Origin: Henricia sp. BOLD:AAB3569
Taxonomy: Eukaryota > Echinodermata > Asteroidea > Spinulosida > Echinasteridae
Assembly (NCBI GenBank): GCA_037783545.1
Contig: JBBELK010000008.1
Location: forward strand, 821,001 to 885,000
Direction: 5' to 3'
DNA: 64,000 nt
Position numbers and translations under genes: made by a program. The notes beneath the pieces are model-generated. The model saw only the letters and a list, made by a program, of their open reading frames with translations. It had not been told where the DNA came from and made no database searches. Positions 21,524-32,576 of the stretch are shown here, in pieces (within the stretch, counting starts at the first letter, position 1; the number at the start of each line of letters is the position of its first letter).

Positions 21524-22478
21524 ACAGCTAGAATCCCCCCTTGACGAAAATCCAGCATTTCGGCTTTTTTCAATAGTCCAAACATCCCTCTTGCCGACGT
21601 GGATTTTTATTATTTTTTAATTGTCGGTTTTAAGTGGATAAATTGCAAGCAAAAGTGCGCTTTTCGAAAATGAGATTTTCGCGATTTCTGAAACGCTTAT
21701 TAGGTATTCATGATATGCGCGTGACCCCGTGACGCAATCCTGAGAAAGAGAAGTCAACACGATAGTTAGCTCCATACGTTTACACGCAAAAAACTTAGAA
21801 AACCGTCTCTTTTAGATGGTGTTTTTTAAAGAATTTTGTTGTTCCAAAAAGCCAGAGATATGCCCAGTAGCTGCGTGGTTGCATGTTTTACCAGACACTA
21901 TGAAAAAAAAAGAGCAGAAAGATTTTCTTTTCTATTACCAAGACAGAGAAAAATTAGTCGCTCATTCTATAACTTGTACGGCCGATGTCCAAACACGTGG
22001 AAACTACGCCGCAGTGGACCGTACACAGACCGCTGTGAATGCCCTTCGTTCCGTGACAAAACCACCGGTCGCAATGCACCAGTATTTACTCCAAAAGAGA
22101 GTCACTGTGAGCCACAATTTCATCGTTTTTTCACAAAACAGGTAATAGTAGATAGCTGTCATATTACATGAAGTGTTTTTCACGTTTGTATTTTGAATTA
22201 CAAGGACAAAATAGGCATGATCAACATTTACTTCGTGTATTTTCCATTCAATACTGCACAGACCGTTTTGTATGTTTCTCACGATGACGTCAACACCCTG
22301 TTGATAAACAAGCCGAGTGACCTCGAGCGTTTCAGAATTTGGTCGGAACTGCTTCACGTTTTAAGCAAAAGTCTGTCGATTTTTTGGGAAAAACAAGTTG
22401 TGATGGTGTTGTAGACACATACACCTCCATGATAAACAGAAAAACTAGAAAAAATGTGGAAGGGGGGATTCTAGCTGT
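21524..22478. mobile_element. TTAA-flanked DNA transposon with captured exon, copy 1
   Basis: Terminal inverted repeats ACAGCTAGAATCCCCCC sit inside a duplicated TTAA target (21520-21523 and 22479-22482), the signature of piggyBac-type insertion. The length is 955 bp. No transposase is encoded. The interior has a short gene-like segment (ATG at 21860, donor at about 22141) and a second conserved ORF from 22193. A second copy lies at 53129-54096. Confidence 0.85.
21860..22141 (+). CDS. Exon-like ORF inside the TTAA element (weak THAP-like start)
   Basis: Starts MPSSCVVACFTRHYEKK, which resembles the first zinc-binding half of a THAP domain (M-P-x-x-C-x2-4-C). The later CxxH half is not evident, so the match is weak. 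The open frame ends at CAG|GTAATA, a good splice donor. The second copy at 53466 begins with nearly the same residues but its frame closes sooner. I infer a captured first exon and not a transposase. Confidence 0.35.
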
Positions 22479-22609
22479 TTAACCGATGAAACTCACTAAA
22501 TATATGTAACTTAATTTAATTTGAAACAAAACGCTGGTTTGTTACTGTACTTTGACATATTTTTATGTTTTAAAAGTAATAAAATGTTTTCTTTTTAATG
22601 TACACGTAC

Positions 22610-22666
22610 ATGATGGAACAGCCAACTACGGATGAGGAAGACTTCAACTTGTCTCCCGATAGACAG
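22610..22666 (+). CDS. Possible short first exon
   Basis: A 19-codon acidic open stretch (MMEQPTTDEEDFNLSPDRQ) ends at a strong donor, CAG|GTAAGA. No downstream exon that joins it is visible. Speculative. Confidence 0.2.
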
Positions 22667-25639
22667 GTAAGAATTAGCTCCATTTACACAGACAATAGTC
22701 TTTAAAGCCCTTTTCTTGAATGCCATTCAAATTTAAAGACAACCACGAGCACGGGCGGATCTTGTTTAGGGGGGTGGGGCTTAAAGGCCCCGTAGATGAT
22801 CTGTTTTTAAGCGATTCTGCGAATAAAACCATTATAACTCAAAAGGAAAGATATCAACAAACTCATCCGAAGAAATTTAAGCTTTGTCAAATGTACCGAG
22901 TTTAAAAAACCCATAAAAATCCATGTGCGTTTTCCTGGTCTTGGGGGGGTTTCAAATATTCGTTCGCAGTTGATCGGGTACTGTGTGGCTTGCGTCATGC
23001 ACTCTGCGGCGCTCATCATATACTGCGTGTGCGCGCGATCCATAAATATGCATCGCGTTAGAACACGCACGCGGATTACACAGCGCCCATGCATTTTGGA
23101 CCGCGTAGATGCGAACCAAAACAAAGGAAATCGTTTGCAAACGATCTAAATAATTTCATCTTTTAGGGATTATTTTCTGTTAAAATTATATAATTTTGAG
23201 CGAAAATCTGTCATTGGGTAGTTGCTATTAATTCAATATTTACTTTCAGAACTTTTCCCCTGTAAACTCGTCGATTACTTTTTGGGGTCATTGCAAATGA
23301 TACACTGGGCCTTTAAGAGCCCAGTTAACTGCTTGTCTAATGCATATGTCTAACGCACAGAGTTGTATAAGCCGTCTTATATAAGGCTGGATCCGAATTA
23401 GTGACTTTGGCTGTGGCTGCGGCTGTTGCTATGCTGTTTCTAAGGACTTTCATTGTCCGCCCATAGCAACAGCATAGCAACAGCCATAGGCACAGCCAAA
23501 GCCACTAATAAGCCAGTTGCGTGATAGATGTGCATAAATCCTAGAGTCCTGCCTCGGCGCTATGGCGCTCGCATAATAAGAGAGTCATGCACCATACTAC
23601 CAGGCCGTTGGCAACGGTTGCCAAGTGGCAAGGGGCCGGGGGTGCACGCTAGAACATGTTAGCCGGCGCAAACGTCTGTACGGTACCTGGAATACCTCGC
23701 ACAGTACTTTATGCATTTTGAAGCTGGACCATCCGAAATTACATGTTGAAATTGCATGTTGAAACATGTACTCGCCATGAAATTTCGTCAAAATAACGAG
23801 TTAGAACGTCTTGTTTGACTCGAAATGGATGTTAACTTTGAAAGCTGGATCGTTCCCAATCTGTGCATGATAAATTCAAGAAAAGAGTAACGATTTCGGG
23901 TTATGAGACTTGTTTAAAGTTGCCGATTGAACGTCGCGAACCCGAACGAAGGGAGACATACACTATACAGCAAACTTGAAATAACAAGACATGCAGATTG
24001 TAATCTTGCCACAATATGATAACATTAATATCGCCGTTGATTGTTTATCCATTTGACGGAACATCGTCAGAAATTGGCGAGTTTTACTGTTCCAAAACGC
24101 GCGTTCAACATAACGGCGAGTAACTCTCGTTTTGCGTACATGACCGGCATATCTTTCAAATACACCTTCCGAAGCCCAAATAAAATCGCGAGAAATGCAT
24201 CAACGTACGCGACTTGATCAAGTGGAGATATAAAACTAGAGCTGATGTGCTTCACGAAGCACGGATATCAGCCTGAAATAGCTTTTATGAAAGGGAAGAT
24301 GCTGATTTTTATATGTGGACTTTCATCTTAAAGTTTGAACACCCATCATGATGACTATAAGTTGAGCTTGTGTCTCAGGCTTGTTTGTACATGTTTCTGA
24401 ATAAGTTTAAATAAAACGGGCCAACAGTATTTGTTTCAATAACTGTTTATGCTTATGTAATTCTAATTCGGCAAGCTGGGAAGGGGTTTGGATTGTATCT
24501 TGATTGATGTGTGGAAGGGGTGGTTATCTCATTGAAAGGTTTGTCCGTCTGTAGGGCGTGCCAAGCTCACGAGATAGACAATCCCATTTAGTGAGGAACA
24601 ACTGCAATACTCTTTCGAGGCCACCAGTTGGCTTCATAGGTGGATTAGGAGGACGTCTGCACGTTAAGCGTAAAGTCTGCGATTTAAATCGTGGTGGAGG
24701 TAAGTTGCATCTAGATGTCCCAATATAAAGTAAGTAACCCTGGCGGTCTCTGGTATATTTTTGGTAAACATTTGTCATGCTTGTGTGATTTCATTAGTAC
24801 ATGTAAGTAATTGTGCGATTTTGGACTTGACACAGTACACTATGCAACTGAAGACATTGAAATTGGCGATTGTCACCTGAAAATGTGTAAATGGCTGAGA
24901 GACTCTGCAGGGGTTTCAGACCCAAATATTGGCGAGCACATTTTGAAATGTTCGTAATCTACGTAAATGTTTATAATCTACGTAATTTACAAACATGAAA
25001 ATGAGCACTGCAGACATTTTATTTAGTAACCAGTTTTGATGTTAGTTTTGTTAGTGTTTTAATGCCAGTACATGTAGTTGTAATGTCCGTATTATATATT
25101 TGTAGTTTAGTGTTGTAACTTGTTATCTTGTAAGTTGTAATCTGCGGAGAGTTTCTTAATGTGTTTCTAATTTTGTTAGTTGCATTTCTATGCTGGTGGC
25201 ATTTTGATTGTTACAAATTGGGTTTGCATTACTTGTTTGATTGTTTATGTAACAGGGAATTGGGGTAATGTGGTCCTGTGTGAATGAAAGAAATTTAAAA
25301 AAATAAAATGTAGAGACTAAGATTTTTGAAATGAGGAGGCTATAATGTCAGAGAAAACTGAAGTTTGAAGTTTTCCAAATGAAAGGTTATATTTATGTGA
25401 ACACTTTCAAGATAAACATGGAACGGTTCATGCAAAACTTTTGATATTGGCTACTTTTTGAAATACTTTGTAGTTGTGAAAGGGTCATGGCGAGAGTAAT
25501 AAAATAAAGTTAAAAACAATGTAACGTTGTCAGAGTAATTTTCAGAACTGATGAGTTGAAAACTGCATTGCCTACTTTGGAGTTACGGTAATATAACTAC
25601 AGATTGGTTGTATGTTTTTACAGGTGAATAAAGTCAATT
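22667..25639. other. No gene seen
   Basis: About 3 kb with no supported exon or RNA gene. One imperfect inverted repeat is present (23396-23515, listed separately). The stretch 25000-25500 is TG-rich and AT-rich, like a 3' UTR or intergenic DNA. Confidence 0.35.
23396..23515. repeat. Short inverted repeat, arms of about 45 bp
   Basis: TTAGTGACTTTGGCTGTGGC and following bases on the left match the inverse of GCCACAGCC-type text and CCACTAATAAGCC on the right. Probably a small palindromic MITE. Confidence 0.55.
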
Positions 25640-25862
25640 TGTTCGTAATAAAACATGAAGTAAAACCTGTTGACCAAATGTTCTTGCTGTATTTTCCACT
25701 TGAATACAGTGTAAAAAGCTTGGATACAAAATAAAGTAAGAAAAAATGAAGTCAAACCTGTTGACCAAATGTTCTTGCTGTATATTCTACTTGAATACAG
25801 TGTAAAAAGCTTGGATACAAAAGAACTTAATAAAACATGAAGTCAAACCTGTTGACCAAATG

Positions 25863-26290
25863 TGACCCGGTAGAACGTAATCAGGAATAAGTCGCTGATG
25901 CCGTTTCGAGTAATGGCTGAGTCAATTGGGTATGTGGGTGAAATCGTGAACAAAGTTGATTTTCGGGTTTTGGTACTTTGAGGAAGTGTAGTTGTCATAG
26001 ATTACCGTCATTAATGTGTTTATTGTAAAAACGATATATACTTAAAGATGAAAATAAAGATAAAGCTTATTATTTCACAATGCACTAACATTACAACTGT
26101 TTATTTCAAGGCTGCTTTTCTTGGAATGTGGATTTGGTAAACAACAGATGGCTTGTCATCGTTATCGGATCATAACTATAGAACCAAACAAGCTACATGC
26201 TTGTGATAGGTATCATTAGAAAGCTTACACTGTGTAGATATCTAAAAAAGTCAATTTGCAACTTATTCCTGATTACGTTGTACTGAGTCA
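25863..26290. mobile_element. 428-bp MITE, copy 1
   Basis: Terminal inverted repeats of about 30 bp (TGACCCGGTAGAACGTAATC on the left, the inverse of TGACTCAGTACAACGTAATC on the right). Flanked by CAAATG at 25857-25862 and 26291-26296, a possible 6-bp target duplication inside the tandem unit. No ORF. Confidence 0.8.
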
Positions 26291-26872
26291 CAAATGTTCT
26301 TGCTGTATATTCTACTTGAATACAGTGTAAAAAGCTTGGATACAAAATAACTTAATAAAAAATGAAGTCAAACCTGTTGACCAAATGTACTTGCTGTATA
26401 TTCTACTTGAATACAGTGTAACTGTATGAAGCTTGGATACAAAATAACTTAATAAAACATGAAGTCAAACCTGTTGACCAAATGTACTTGCTGTATATTC
26501 TACTTGAATACAGTGTAACTGTAAGAAGCTTGGATACAAAATAACTTAATAAAACATGAAGTCAAACCTGTTGACCAAATGTTCTTGCTGTATATTCTAC
26601 TTGAATACAGTGTAACTGTAAGAAGCTTGGATACAAAATAACTTAATAAAACATGAAGTCAAACCTGTTGACCAAATGTTCTTGCTGTATATTCTACTTG
26701 AATACAGTGTAACTGTAAGAAGCTTGGATACAAAAGAACTTAATAAAACATGAAGTCAAACCTGTTTACCAAATGTTCTTGCTGTATATTCTACTTGAAT
26801 ACAGTGTAACTGTAAGAAGCTTGGATACAAAAGAACTTAATAAAACATGAAGTCAAACCTGTTGACCAAATG

Positions 26873-27295
26873 TGACCCGGTAGAACGTAATCAGGAATAA
26901 GTCGCTGATGCCTTTCGAGTAATGGCTGAGTCAATTGGGTATGTGGGTGAAATCGTGAACAAAGTTGATTTTCGGGTTTTGGTACTTTGAGGAAGTGTAG
27001 TTGTCATAGATTACCGTCATTAATGTGTTTATTGTAAAAACGATACTTAAAGATGAAAATAAAGATAAAGCTTATTATTTCACAATGCACTAACATTACA
27101 ACTGTTTATTTCAAGGCTGGTTTTCTTGGAATGTGGATTTGGTAAACAACAGATGGCTTGTCATCGTTATCGGATCATAACTATAGAACCAAACAAGCTA
27201 CATGCTTGTGATAGGTATCATTAGAAAGCTTACACCGTGTACATATCTAAAAAAGTCAATTTGCTACTTATTCCCGATTACGTTGTACTGAGTCA
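26873..27295. mobile_element. 423-bp MITE, copy 2
   Basis: Same termini, interior and insertion point as copy 1, with only a few differences including a 4-base loss in an ATAT run. Most simply it was copied with the surrounding tandem units and not inserted afresh. Confidence 0.8.
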
Positions 27296-27518
27296 CAAAT
27301 GTACTTGCTGTATATTCTACTTGAATACAGTGTAACAAGCTTGGATACAAAATAACTTAATAAAAAATGAAGTCAAACCTGTTGACGAAATGTTCTTGCT
27401 GTATATTCCACTTGAATAGTGTAAAAAGCTTGGATACAAAATAACCTAATGTTGAACTGAAATATCAAATGTATCTGTTAAATTGGATACTTGCATATAC
27501 TGAATGCTTGATACTTAA

Positions 27519-28335
27519 AGGAGAAGAGTACCAAAGGAATAAAGTTACATTTAACTAAATCAGTAATATCTTCTCTTTCCTATCATCTAACGATTTTCTC
27601 TGTACGATTTTTCTAACTCAAAAAAATCGGTAAAAAGTGACGAATTGTTTGGCGATTATGGATACTGCCGTCGCGGAGCGCCCTCTCTTGAGGCTATGAC
27701 GTTTTTGCGTACAAAATATGATTGGTCAATTTTCAGTCGATAGTATTTTCTTTTTTTACGTTTTCTAAGAATATAGTTTTTCAAAGTCTGTTTTTCGTTT
27801 TTTTTTATGAAATAATTGTTTGCTGAATTCATATATTTTGATAATCTACATTATTTTGTAAATATTATTTAAAAATTAAAACGTAACAAAAAAGGGGGAA
27901 TTATACCCGAGAAACATAAGGCCTGTGCTCAACAAGTACATCTCTTACATTATTGTAATGCAAAGAACAAGAAATATTACCGTTTCTGAAAAGTGGGTAC
28001 GAACTTCACAAATAATGGCAATTGCAGCGATGCATCGCACTATGGGCGCAACCATTTTGTCCAAATACTGGCCAAAGAATGACGTTTTGCTGACAACGTT
28101 TTCGTGTATTGCCATAGGAATGCACGAAGGACTTGTACGCAAAGACGTCATTCTTTGCCCAGTATTCGGACAAAATGGCGGCGCCCATGGTGCGATGCAT
28201 CGCTAAAATTTCGATTCTTTGTGAAGTTCTTATCCACTTTTTAGTGGGTAATATTTCTTGTTCTTTGCAATAAAATAATTTACGAGTTCTGCTTGTTGAG
28301 CACAATGTCTTTTGTTTTTTGGGTAACCTTCTCCT
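27519..28335. mobile_element. TTAA-flanked MITE with internal fold-back
   Basis: Imperfect terminal repeats (AGGAGAAGAGTACC on the left, inverse of AGGAGAAGGTTACC on the right) lie inside TTAA duplications at 27515-27518 and 28336-28339. The right half holds a large imperfect palindrome (about 27920-28310). It sits directly against the downstream edge of the Helentron-derived region. Confidence 0.75.
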
Positions 28336-28342
28336 TTAAAGT

Positions 28343-28612
28343 TTACAGTGTGTTGCTGTTCGTACATGTACATGGAACTGCATGCATGATCTCATCAGCT
28401 TGTACTGTTAACTTGTAAGTTGATATTTCCTCAAGGGCTGTCATGATGATGCTGGTGTCCGAAGTCATCCATGTTTCTGTTGCAACGCTGTGTTTCATAT
28501 TGTAGTCAGCCACATTATCTTGAAAGAGAACTGATAACTTGATGGAATCACCTTCTGTCTCTACACCGATGATGTCAACTTCAATTTGTTCTTGTGAAGG
28601 TTGCTCTGTCTG
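28343..28612 (-). CDS. Unknown exon-like ORF downstream of the endonuclease piece
   Basis: About 90 residues from a good splice acceptor (TTTGCTTCCTTTCCAG just before 28612) to a stop at 28343. Sequence features include GVETEGDSIKLSVLFQD and ATETWMTSDTSIIMTALEE. No family recognised. It could be a 3' part of the Helentron or a captured host exon, as Helitrons often carry these. It ends against the TTAA MITE. Confidence 0.35.
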   Translation of the reverse strand, partial: QTEQPSQEQIEVDIIGVETEGDSIKLSVLFQDNVADYNMKHSVATETWMTSDTSIIMTALEEISTYKLTVQADEIMHAVPCTCTNSNTL

Positions 28613-28884
28613 GAAAGGAAGCAAAGTAGAATGAGAAATATTAAAGATAATGTATACAAGGTGTTTTCAAAAGAGGTAATCCTACTTTAAAGAATTAATA
28701 TGGCTAGACTAAATGTTTACTACAAAGCATAGTATCTTCATCATCTGAAAGCATTGCAGTGATACCTTGGGTTGCATTCCATGGTCACAGATTGTTGAGC
28801 AGTCGTGTGTTGAAATTGTTGTGCCAAATTGCTTTCATGCTTAACAAAAATGACTGAAATTCATGTTTAATCATTAGATTGTAT

Positions 28885-29290
28885 TTATGATCCCGAGTAA
28901 AACATTGAAGAGCAGATATGTTTTTTATTTTCTGTCAAATTTATTTCGTGGCAAAATGTAGTGGTGCTTGTTGCTATTGGTTTATATACAACAAGTATGA
29001 GTAACTTTGGACTGTTATCAGTTGTGATTGCAAGTATATCACAGTTGTCTGCTTGAAAAGGTTTTATACTGTACTGAATTGACTCCTTTACATACATGGC
29101 TACTCCTCTTCATTTGCCTACATACTCCGACGGTTGCACAAGACTGTATCCATTGATTGTTAAGGCATGCAGGTTACTGTTTGATGAAAGCCACGTTTCA
29201 GAAATGCAGATGACATGTGCTTTGCAAAGCTCGTAATCAGAGCGAATGTCATCAATGTGTTTACATATATTTGAACATTATGGTGAGCAA
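28885..29290 (-). pseudogene. AP-endonuclease-like domain of the Helentron (broken)
   Basis: In the frame shifted from the helicase ORF the text reads HVICISETWLSSNSNLHAL, then TINGYSLVQPSEYVGK, an in-frame TGA near 29110, and RGVAMYVKESIQYSIKPFQ. The motifs ISETWL, GY and RGGVAIYVK-like are typical of the exonuclease-endonuclease-phosphatase domain shared by LINEs and Helentrons. The later GDFN-type catalytic motif is missing because the domain is cut short near 28885. It lies directly after the helicase, the position expected in Helentrons. Confidence 0.65.
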
Positions 29291-30428
29291 CGACAAAGTT
29301 GTTGGAGAAGTCTACATTGCTGAGAGGATTTGATGGTGATACATCACAAATTGACATTTTTGCAATTTCGTTGGCAATGCCTTTGTCACAGAAAATTTTG
29401 TCAGAGTCATAGTCAATCAGATACATTCCACTGAGATGAGTGACGCGACTGAGGGCTACATAAGCCATTGCTTTTGTATGATGTTTCATTGAAATTACAG
29501 CCTGATGAGTTGTCTGACCCTGAACTCTGTGAACTGTTACAGCCCATGCTAGTTTTAATGGAATTTGTTGTCTTGTAGTAGTGCAAGTTTTATTTATCAG
29601 TTGAAAGGTGACTTTCTGGGGTGTTATGGCAACACATGTTGAATATTGAGGAGGCATTGCTTGTGAAGCTCGAGATTTTATACCAATGCGTGGGCTGTCA
29701 AACTGAACAAACACAGCATTTGGCATGTTAGAAGAGTTCCCGAAACTTATGCCCTTGATTATGGATAGGCCATCATCTACATTGATATTTGTAATAAGCA
29801 TGGCTCTTGCCCCCACTGCTAGAAGTAGTTCAGGTACTAGACTTGTGTCGTTTCTGTTGGTTTTGTGTGGAGTTGCACATGTTCGAGTTTGTCCATGGAT
29901 TTGGTCTGTATCAATGGCTTTGATACAATGAGTCTGTGTATTTAGTGATTTCAGCATGCTTTCATTGTGATGGTCAACATCTGCATTTCGAGCATAGATA
30001 TGCAATGCATCGCTTGGAGCCAACAGTCTTGGAGTCAGCATTCGAGACATTAAGAGCTGTTCATCTGCATTTTGCAGTTTGTCAGTTTTTTGTCGAACCC
30101 GAAGTCGGTTTAGCATTTGTGCAAATACCAGATCATCGTGTTGTCGCATTAATTGTGTTAGTTCCCATATATGAAAAAGGGGGTTCCACAGATCATTGAG
30201 GATGTGTTTGTGAGGAAAGCATATTGGTCTTGGCGGATTTATGGGTGGTAACTGGTAGAAGTCTCCAACTGCCAAAACAGCTACGTTGCCAAAAAATGAG
30301 CTACCTGATGTTCCTTTGATTTGCTGGAGTCGGCCATGTATGTATTCTAATTGCTTTGCAGTGACCATTGATATCTCATCGATAATTAGTAGCTGGAGAT
30401 GTTGAAATCTTATACGTAGAGTGTTCAA
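29160..30428 (-). CDS. PIF1-like helicase part of Helitron RepHel
   Basis: 422 residues of a superfamily 1 helicase. Walker B LLIIDEISMV is at residues 13-22, VAVGDFYQLPPI near 52, and a C-terminal box AWAVTVHRVQGQT near 296 is followed by AYVALSRVTHLSGMYLI. It continues in frame from the Walker A segment of the ORF ending at 30525, separated by one stop (TGA). In an intact element this helicase unwinds donor DNA for rolling-circle transposition. The last 40 residues run out of frame into the endonuclease domain. Confidence 0.85.
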   Translation of the reverse strand: MNTLRIRFQHLQLLIIDEISMVTAKQLEYIHGRLQQIKGTSGSSFFGNVAVLAVGDFYQLPPINPPRPICFPHKHILNDLWNPLFHIWELTQLMRQHDDLVFAQMLNRLRVRQKTDKLQNADEQLLMSRMLTPRLLAPSDALHIYARNADVDHHNESMLKSLNTQTHCIKAIDTDQIHGQTRTCATPHKTNRNDTSLVPELLLAVGARAMLITNINVDDGLSIIKGISFGNSSNMPNAVFVQFDSPRIGIKSRASQAMPPQYSTCVAITPQKVTFQLINKTCTTTRQQIPLKLAWAVTVHRVQGQTTHQAVISMKHHTKAMAYVALSRVTHLSGMYLIDYDSDKIFCDKGIANEIAKMSICDVSPSNPLSNVDFSNNFVVAHHNVQIYVNTLMTFALITSFAKHMSSAFLKRGFHQTVTCMP

Positions 30429-30524
30429 AGAAGCTTCTGCAAGAGGAGTGTAGTTTGCTGATGCTCTTGGACTGATTTTGAATGCTGAACAGATTGTTTG
30501 TCCAGAAATGTTGAATGCTGCAGT

Positions 30525-32531
30525 TCATGTGTGAGCTACTACCAATACTGTTATATCATCAGCTGAATCAGTTAACTGTGCAAATGTCTTTTGAGCAAAG
30601 TGATTGATACATTTGATAACATGGGACTTTCCTGTTCCTGCCCCTCCCGTTAGAAAGATGTGAAATGGATGCAGAGTGTAATCGTTGACCTTTTCTTTGC
30701 ACCACTTGTAAACATGGTTAAAGAGTTGATGTTGTTTTTCATTAAGTTCTCTTAACATTGAGACCATTTGTTCATCTGTATACTCTTTGTCAGTAGTTTG
30801 TATGTGACAATCATGTTTTTGATCATATACACGTAATGTATGTTGATTTAGTTCTGGTATTTCTATGTCATGAAAGTTATCTTCAGTGTCTATAGTAGTG
30901 GCGTCCATCAAGTCATCATGTCGCTCTTGTTCAGTTTGTGGAGCAATAGATGCCCATGCATCTTCAAAGTTTGCGGGTTGTTGAAGTTCTTCCCATGCAT
31001 CATCTAGTTCGTGTGTTTGTGGTTCGAATTCTTTCATGTTTTGATGAACAATTTGTCTTACAGGAAATGTCTCACTGTTGATTGTTTCAAAGCCAGTCAT
31101 GTGGTAACTTTCATAGGTGCTGTAATTGTCTGGTTTTAGTTGCTCAGTACGATGATGCAAGTATAAACGGAGCATGTTCATGTGGTACCGTTCACTGTCT
31201 TTTTTGGCGGATATATTTGGATAACGTATGATTGCAGACTTTCCTCTTCTTTCTTTGACTTGTCCAAGATTTTTTGAGAGTTGTGTGTATTGACTATGAT
31301 CTTCAAAAGAATAATTACATTCTTGTTCATCCATTTTGTCTGCACTACTTTTGCTGGAACATATGTTATAGTGTGAGAAAAAGATAGCCATGCACATGTT
31401 GTTGAATTTCTCAGTTGTTGGCCTAGCAAGATATTTGTCTATTTTCGTAGGTTGCCATACAGAATCAGTATCGCCTTTATTCTTCTGTAACAATTTCAGG
31501 GGCAATGAAATCTTATGTCCGTCCAAGTCTGTCTGTATGAAAAGAACTTTTCGTGTGTTCTTTTGCAAGGGCATACTACATGTTAGATAAATTGCATTCA
31601 TGACACTGATTTCTCTGTTCTGTAAATACACACTTCCCAGTTTTTTTAGTTGACTAATACCTTCAATGTTTCCTTCGTGTGCTTCTTTTTGTGCATGTTT
31701 TAGAAGATCACCCATCTCCCTTTCTGCTTTGGTGATATACGATAGTATGTACATGATGCACGCGTAGGCATCGAGTACCATTATGTCCATATTTCCATTC
31801 CAGCCGCGTAACAAATGTGGATTGTAATTATTTACCCACTGATCACATATTCGTCGTTTTAGATAGATTTGTGGCCTTTTCGAAAGAATGCTCACGTTTG
31901 TTTCGAATTCTGCTTGTGTGGTTCCTGCTGCACTAAGAAGTTGCTGTACTCCTTCAAATGTTTTATCTTCATCTATAAGGAGATCTTTGATTTTCTTTAA
32001 TTGTTGTTTTGCTCTTTCTTCTTCAGCTATCTTATCTTTATGGTTGCTGGCAGAATGGTTGTCTTTTTGTAATGACTTGTTTGATCTACAAACAAATGTG
32101 CGGTTAGATGGAGGATGTGGAAAGTTGTATCTACATACTTTGCAGGTCTTTCTGCATGACTTGGTGTGGCTTTTGGAGTGAACTTGAACACTACTTACTA
32201 TTTCATGCAATTCAGCATCTTCTTCTGACGGTATTTGACAAGATATGTATTTGTCTACAAAGTTTGTGATTTCTTGGTCACTGTTGTCGTCAACCTTTGG
32301 TGCATTTTGTATCCATGCAACCATATGAATATGAGGCCATCCTCTTTGTTGAAATTCTGTTCTGTAGTAATAGTCTTTGACTGGTCCTATTGGGTTTGCC
32401 GGTGACAGTATCACATCTTTGATGAAAGTGTCTACTCTGTGTTGAAACATTCTGGATGCTGTTACAGGATTTGACATGATAATTCGACAATGATGTTCCC
32501 AAGTCATTTGTTTGTGTTGTTCAGTTGTCAA
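30525..32531 (-). CDS. Helitron Rep nuclease (HUH, Y2) with helicase Walker A
   Basis: 668 residues. The HUH metal-binding motif is [10 protein letters not shown] (H67, H69). A cysteine-rich segment ([13 protein letters not shown]) follows near 125-137. The two catalytic tyrosines fit [10 protein letters not shown] (Y261, Y265). Walker A GGAGTGKS is at 629-636, near the end. This is the replication-initiator nuclease that nicks and rejoins DNA ends in Helitron transposition. The HUH and Y2 residues are intact even though the ORF stops at both ends, where neighbouring family sequence continues in frame (TAG at 32577, TGA at 30525). Confidence 0.9.
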   Translation of the reverse strand: MTTEQHKQMTWEHHCRIIMSNPVTASRMFQHRVDTFIKDVILSPANPIGPVKDYYYRTEFQQRGWPHIHMVAWIQNAPKVDDNSDQEITNFVDKYISCQIPSEEDAELHEIVSSVQVHSKSHTKSCRKTCKVCRYNFPHPPSNRTFVCRSNKSLQKDNHSASNHKDKIAEEERAKQQLKKIKDLLIDEDKTFEGVQQLLSAAGTTQAEFETNVSILSKRPQIYLKRRICDQWVNNYNPHLLRGWNGNMDIMVLDAYACIMYILSYITKAEREMGDLLKHAQKEAHEGNIEGISQLKKLGSVYLQNREISVMNAIYLTCSMPLQKNTRKVLFIQTDLDGHKISLPLKLLQKNKGDTDSVWQPTKIDKYLARPTTEKFNNMCMAIFFSHYNICSSKSSADKMDEQECNYSFEDHSQYTQLSKNLGQVKERRGKSAIIRYPNISAKKDSERYHMNMLRLYLHHRTEQLKPDNYSTYESYHMTGFETINSETFPVRQIVHQNMKEFEPQTHELDDAWEELQQPANFEDAWASIAPQTEQERHDDLMDATTIDTEDNFHDIEIPELNQHTLRVYDQKHDCHIQTTDKEYTDEQMVSMLRELNEKQHQLFNHVYKWCKEKVNDYTLHPFHIFLTGGAGTGKSHVIKCINHFAQKTFAQLTDSADDITVLVVAHT

Positions 32532-32576
32532 TGGTTGTTGGCCTTGCTGAATAAGTATTGCATTGTCTATTTCAAT

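Larger units (their letters stand above)
25640..27440. repeat. 97-bp tandem array interrupted by two MITE copies
   Basis: The unit (GAAGTCAAACCTGTTGACCA...GAAGCTTGGATACAAAATAA) recurs about ten times. Units are about 90 or 97 bp depending on an ACTGTAAG insertion. The two MITEs sit at the same point of the unit. The block therefore grew by duplicating several units together with the inserted MITE. Confidence 0.9.
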
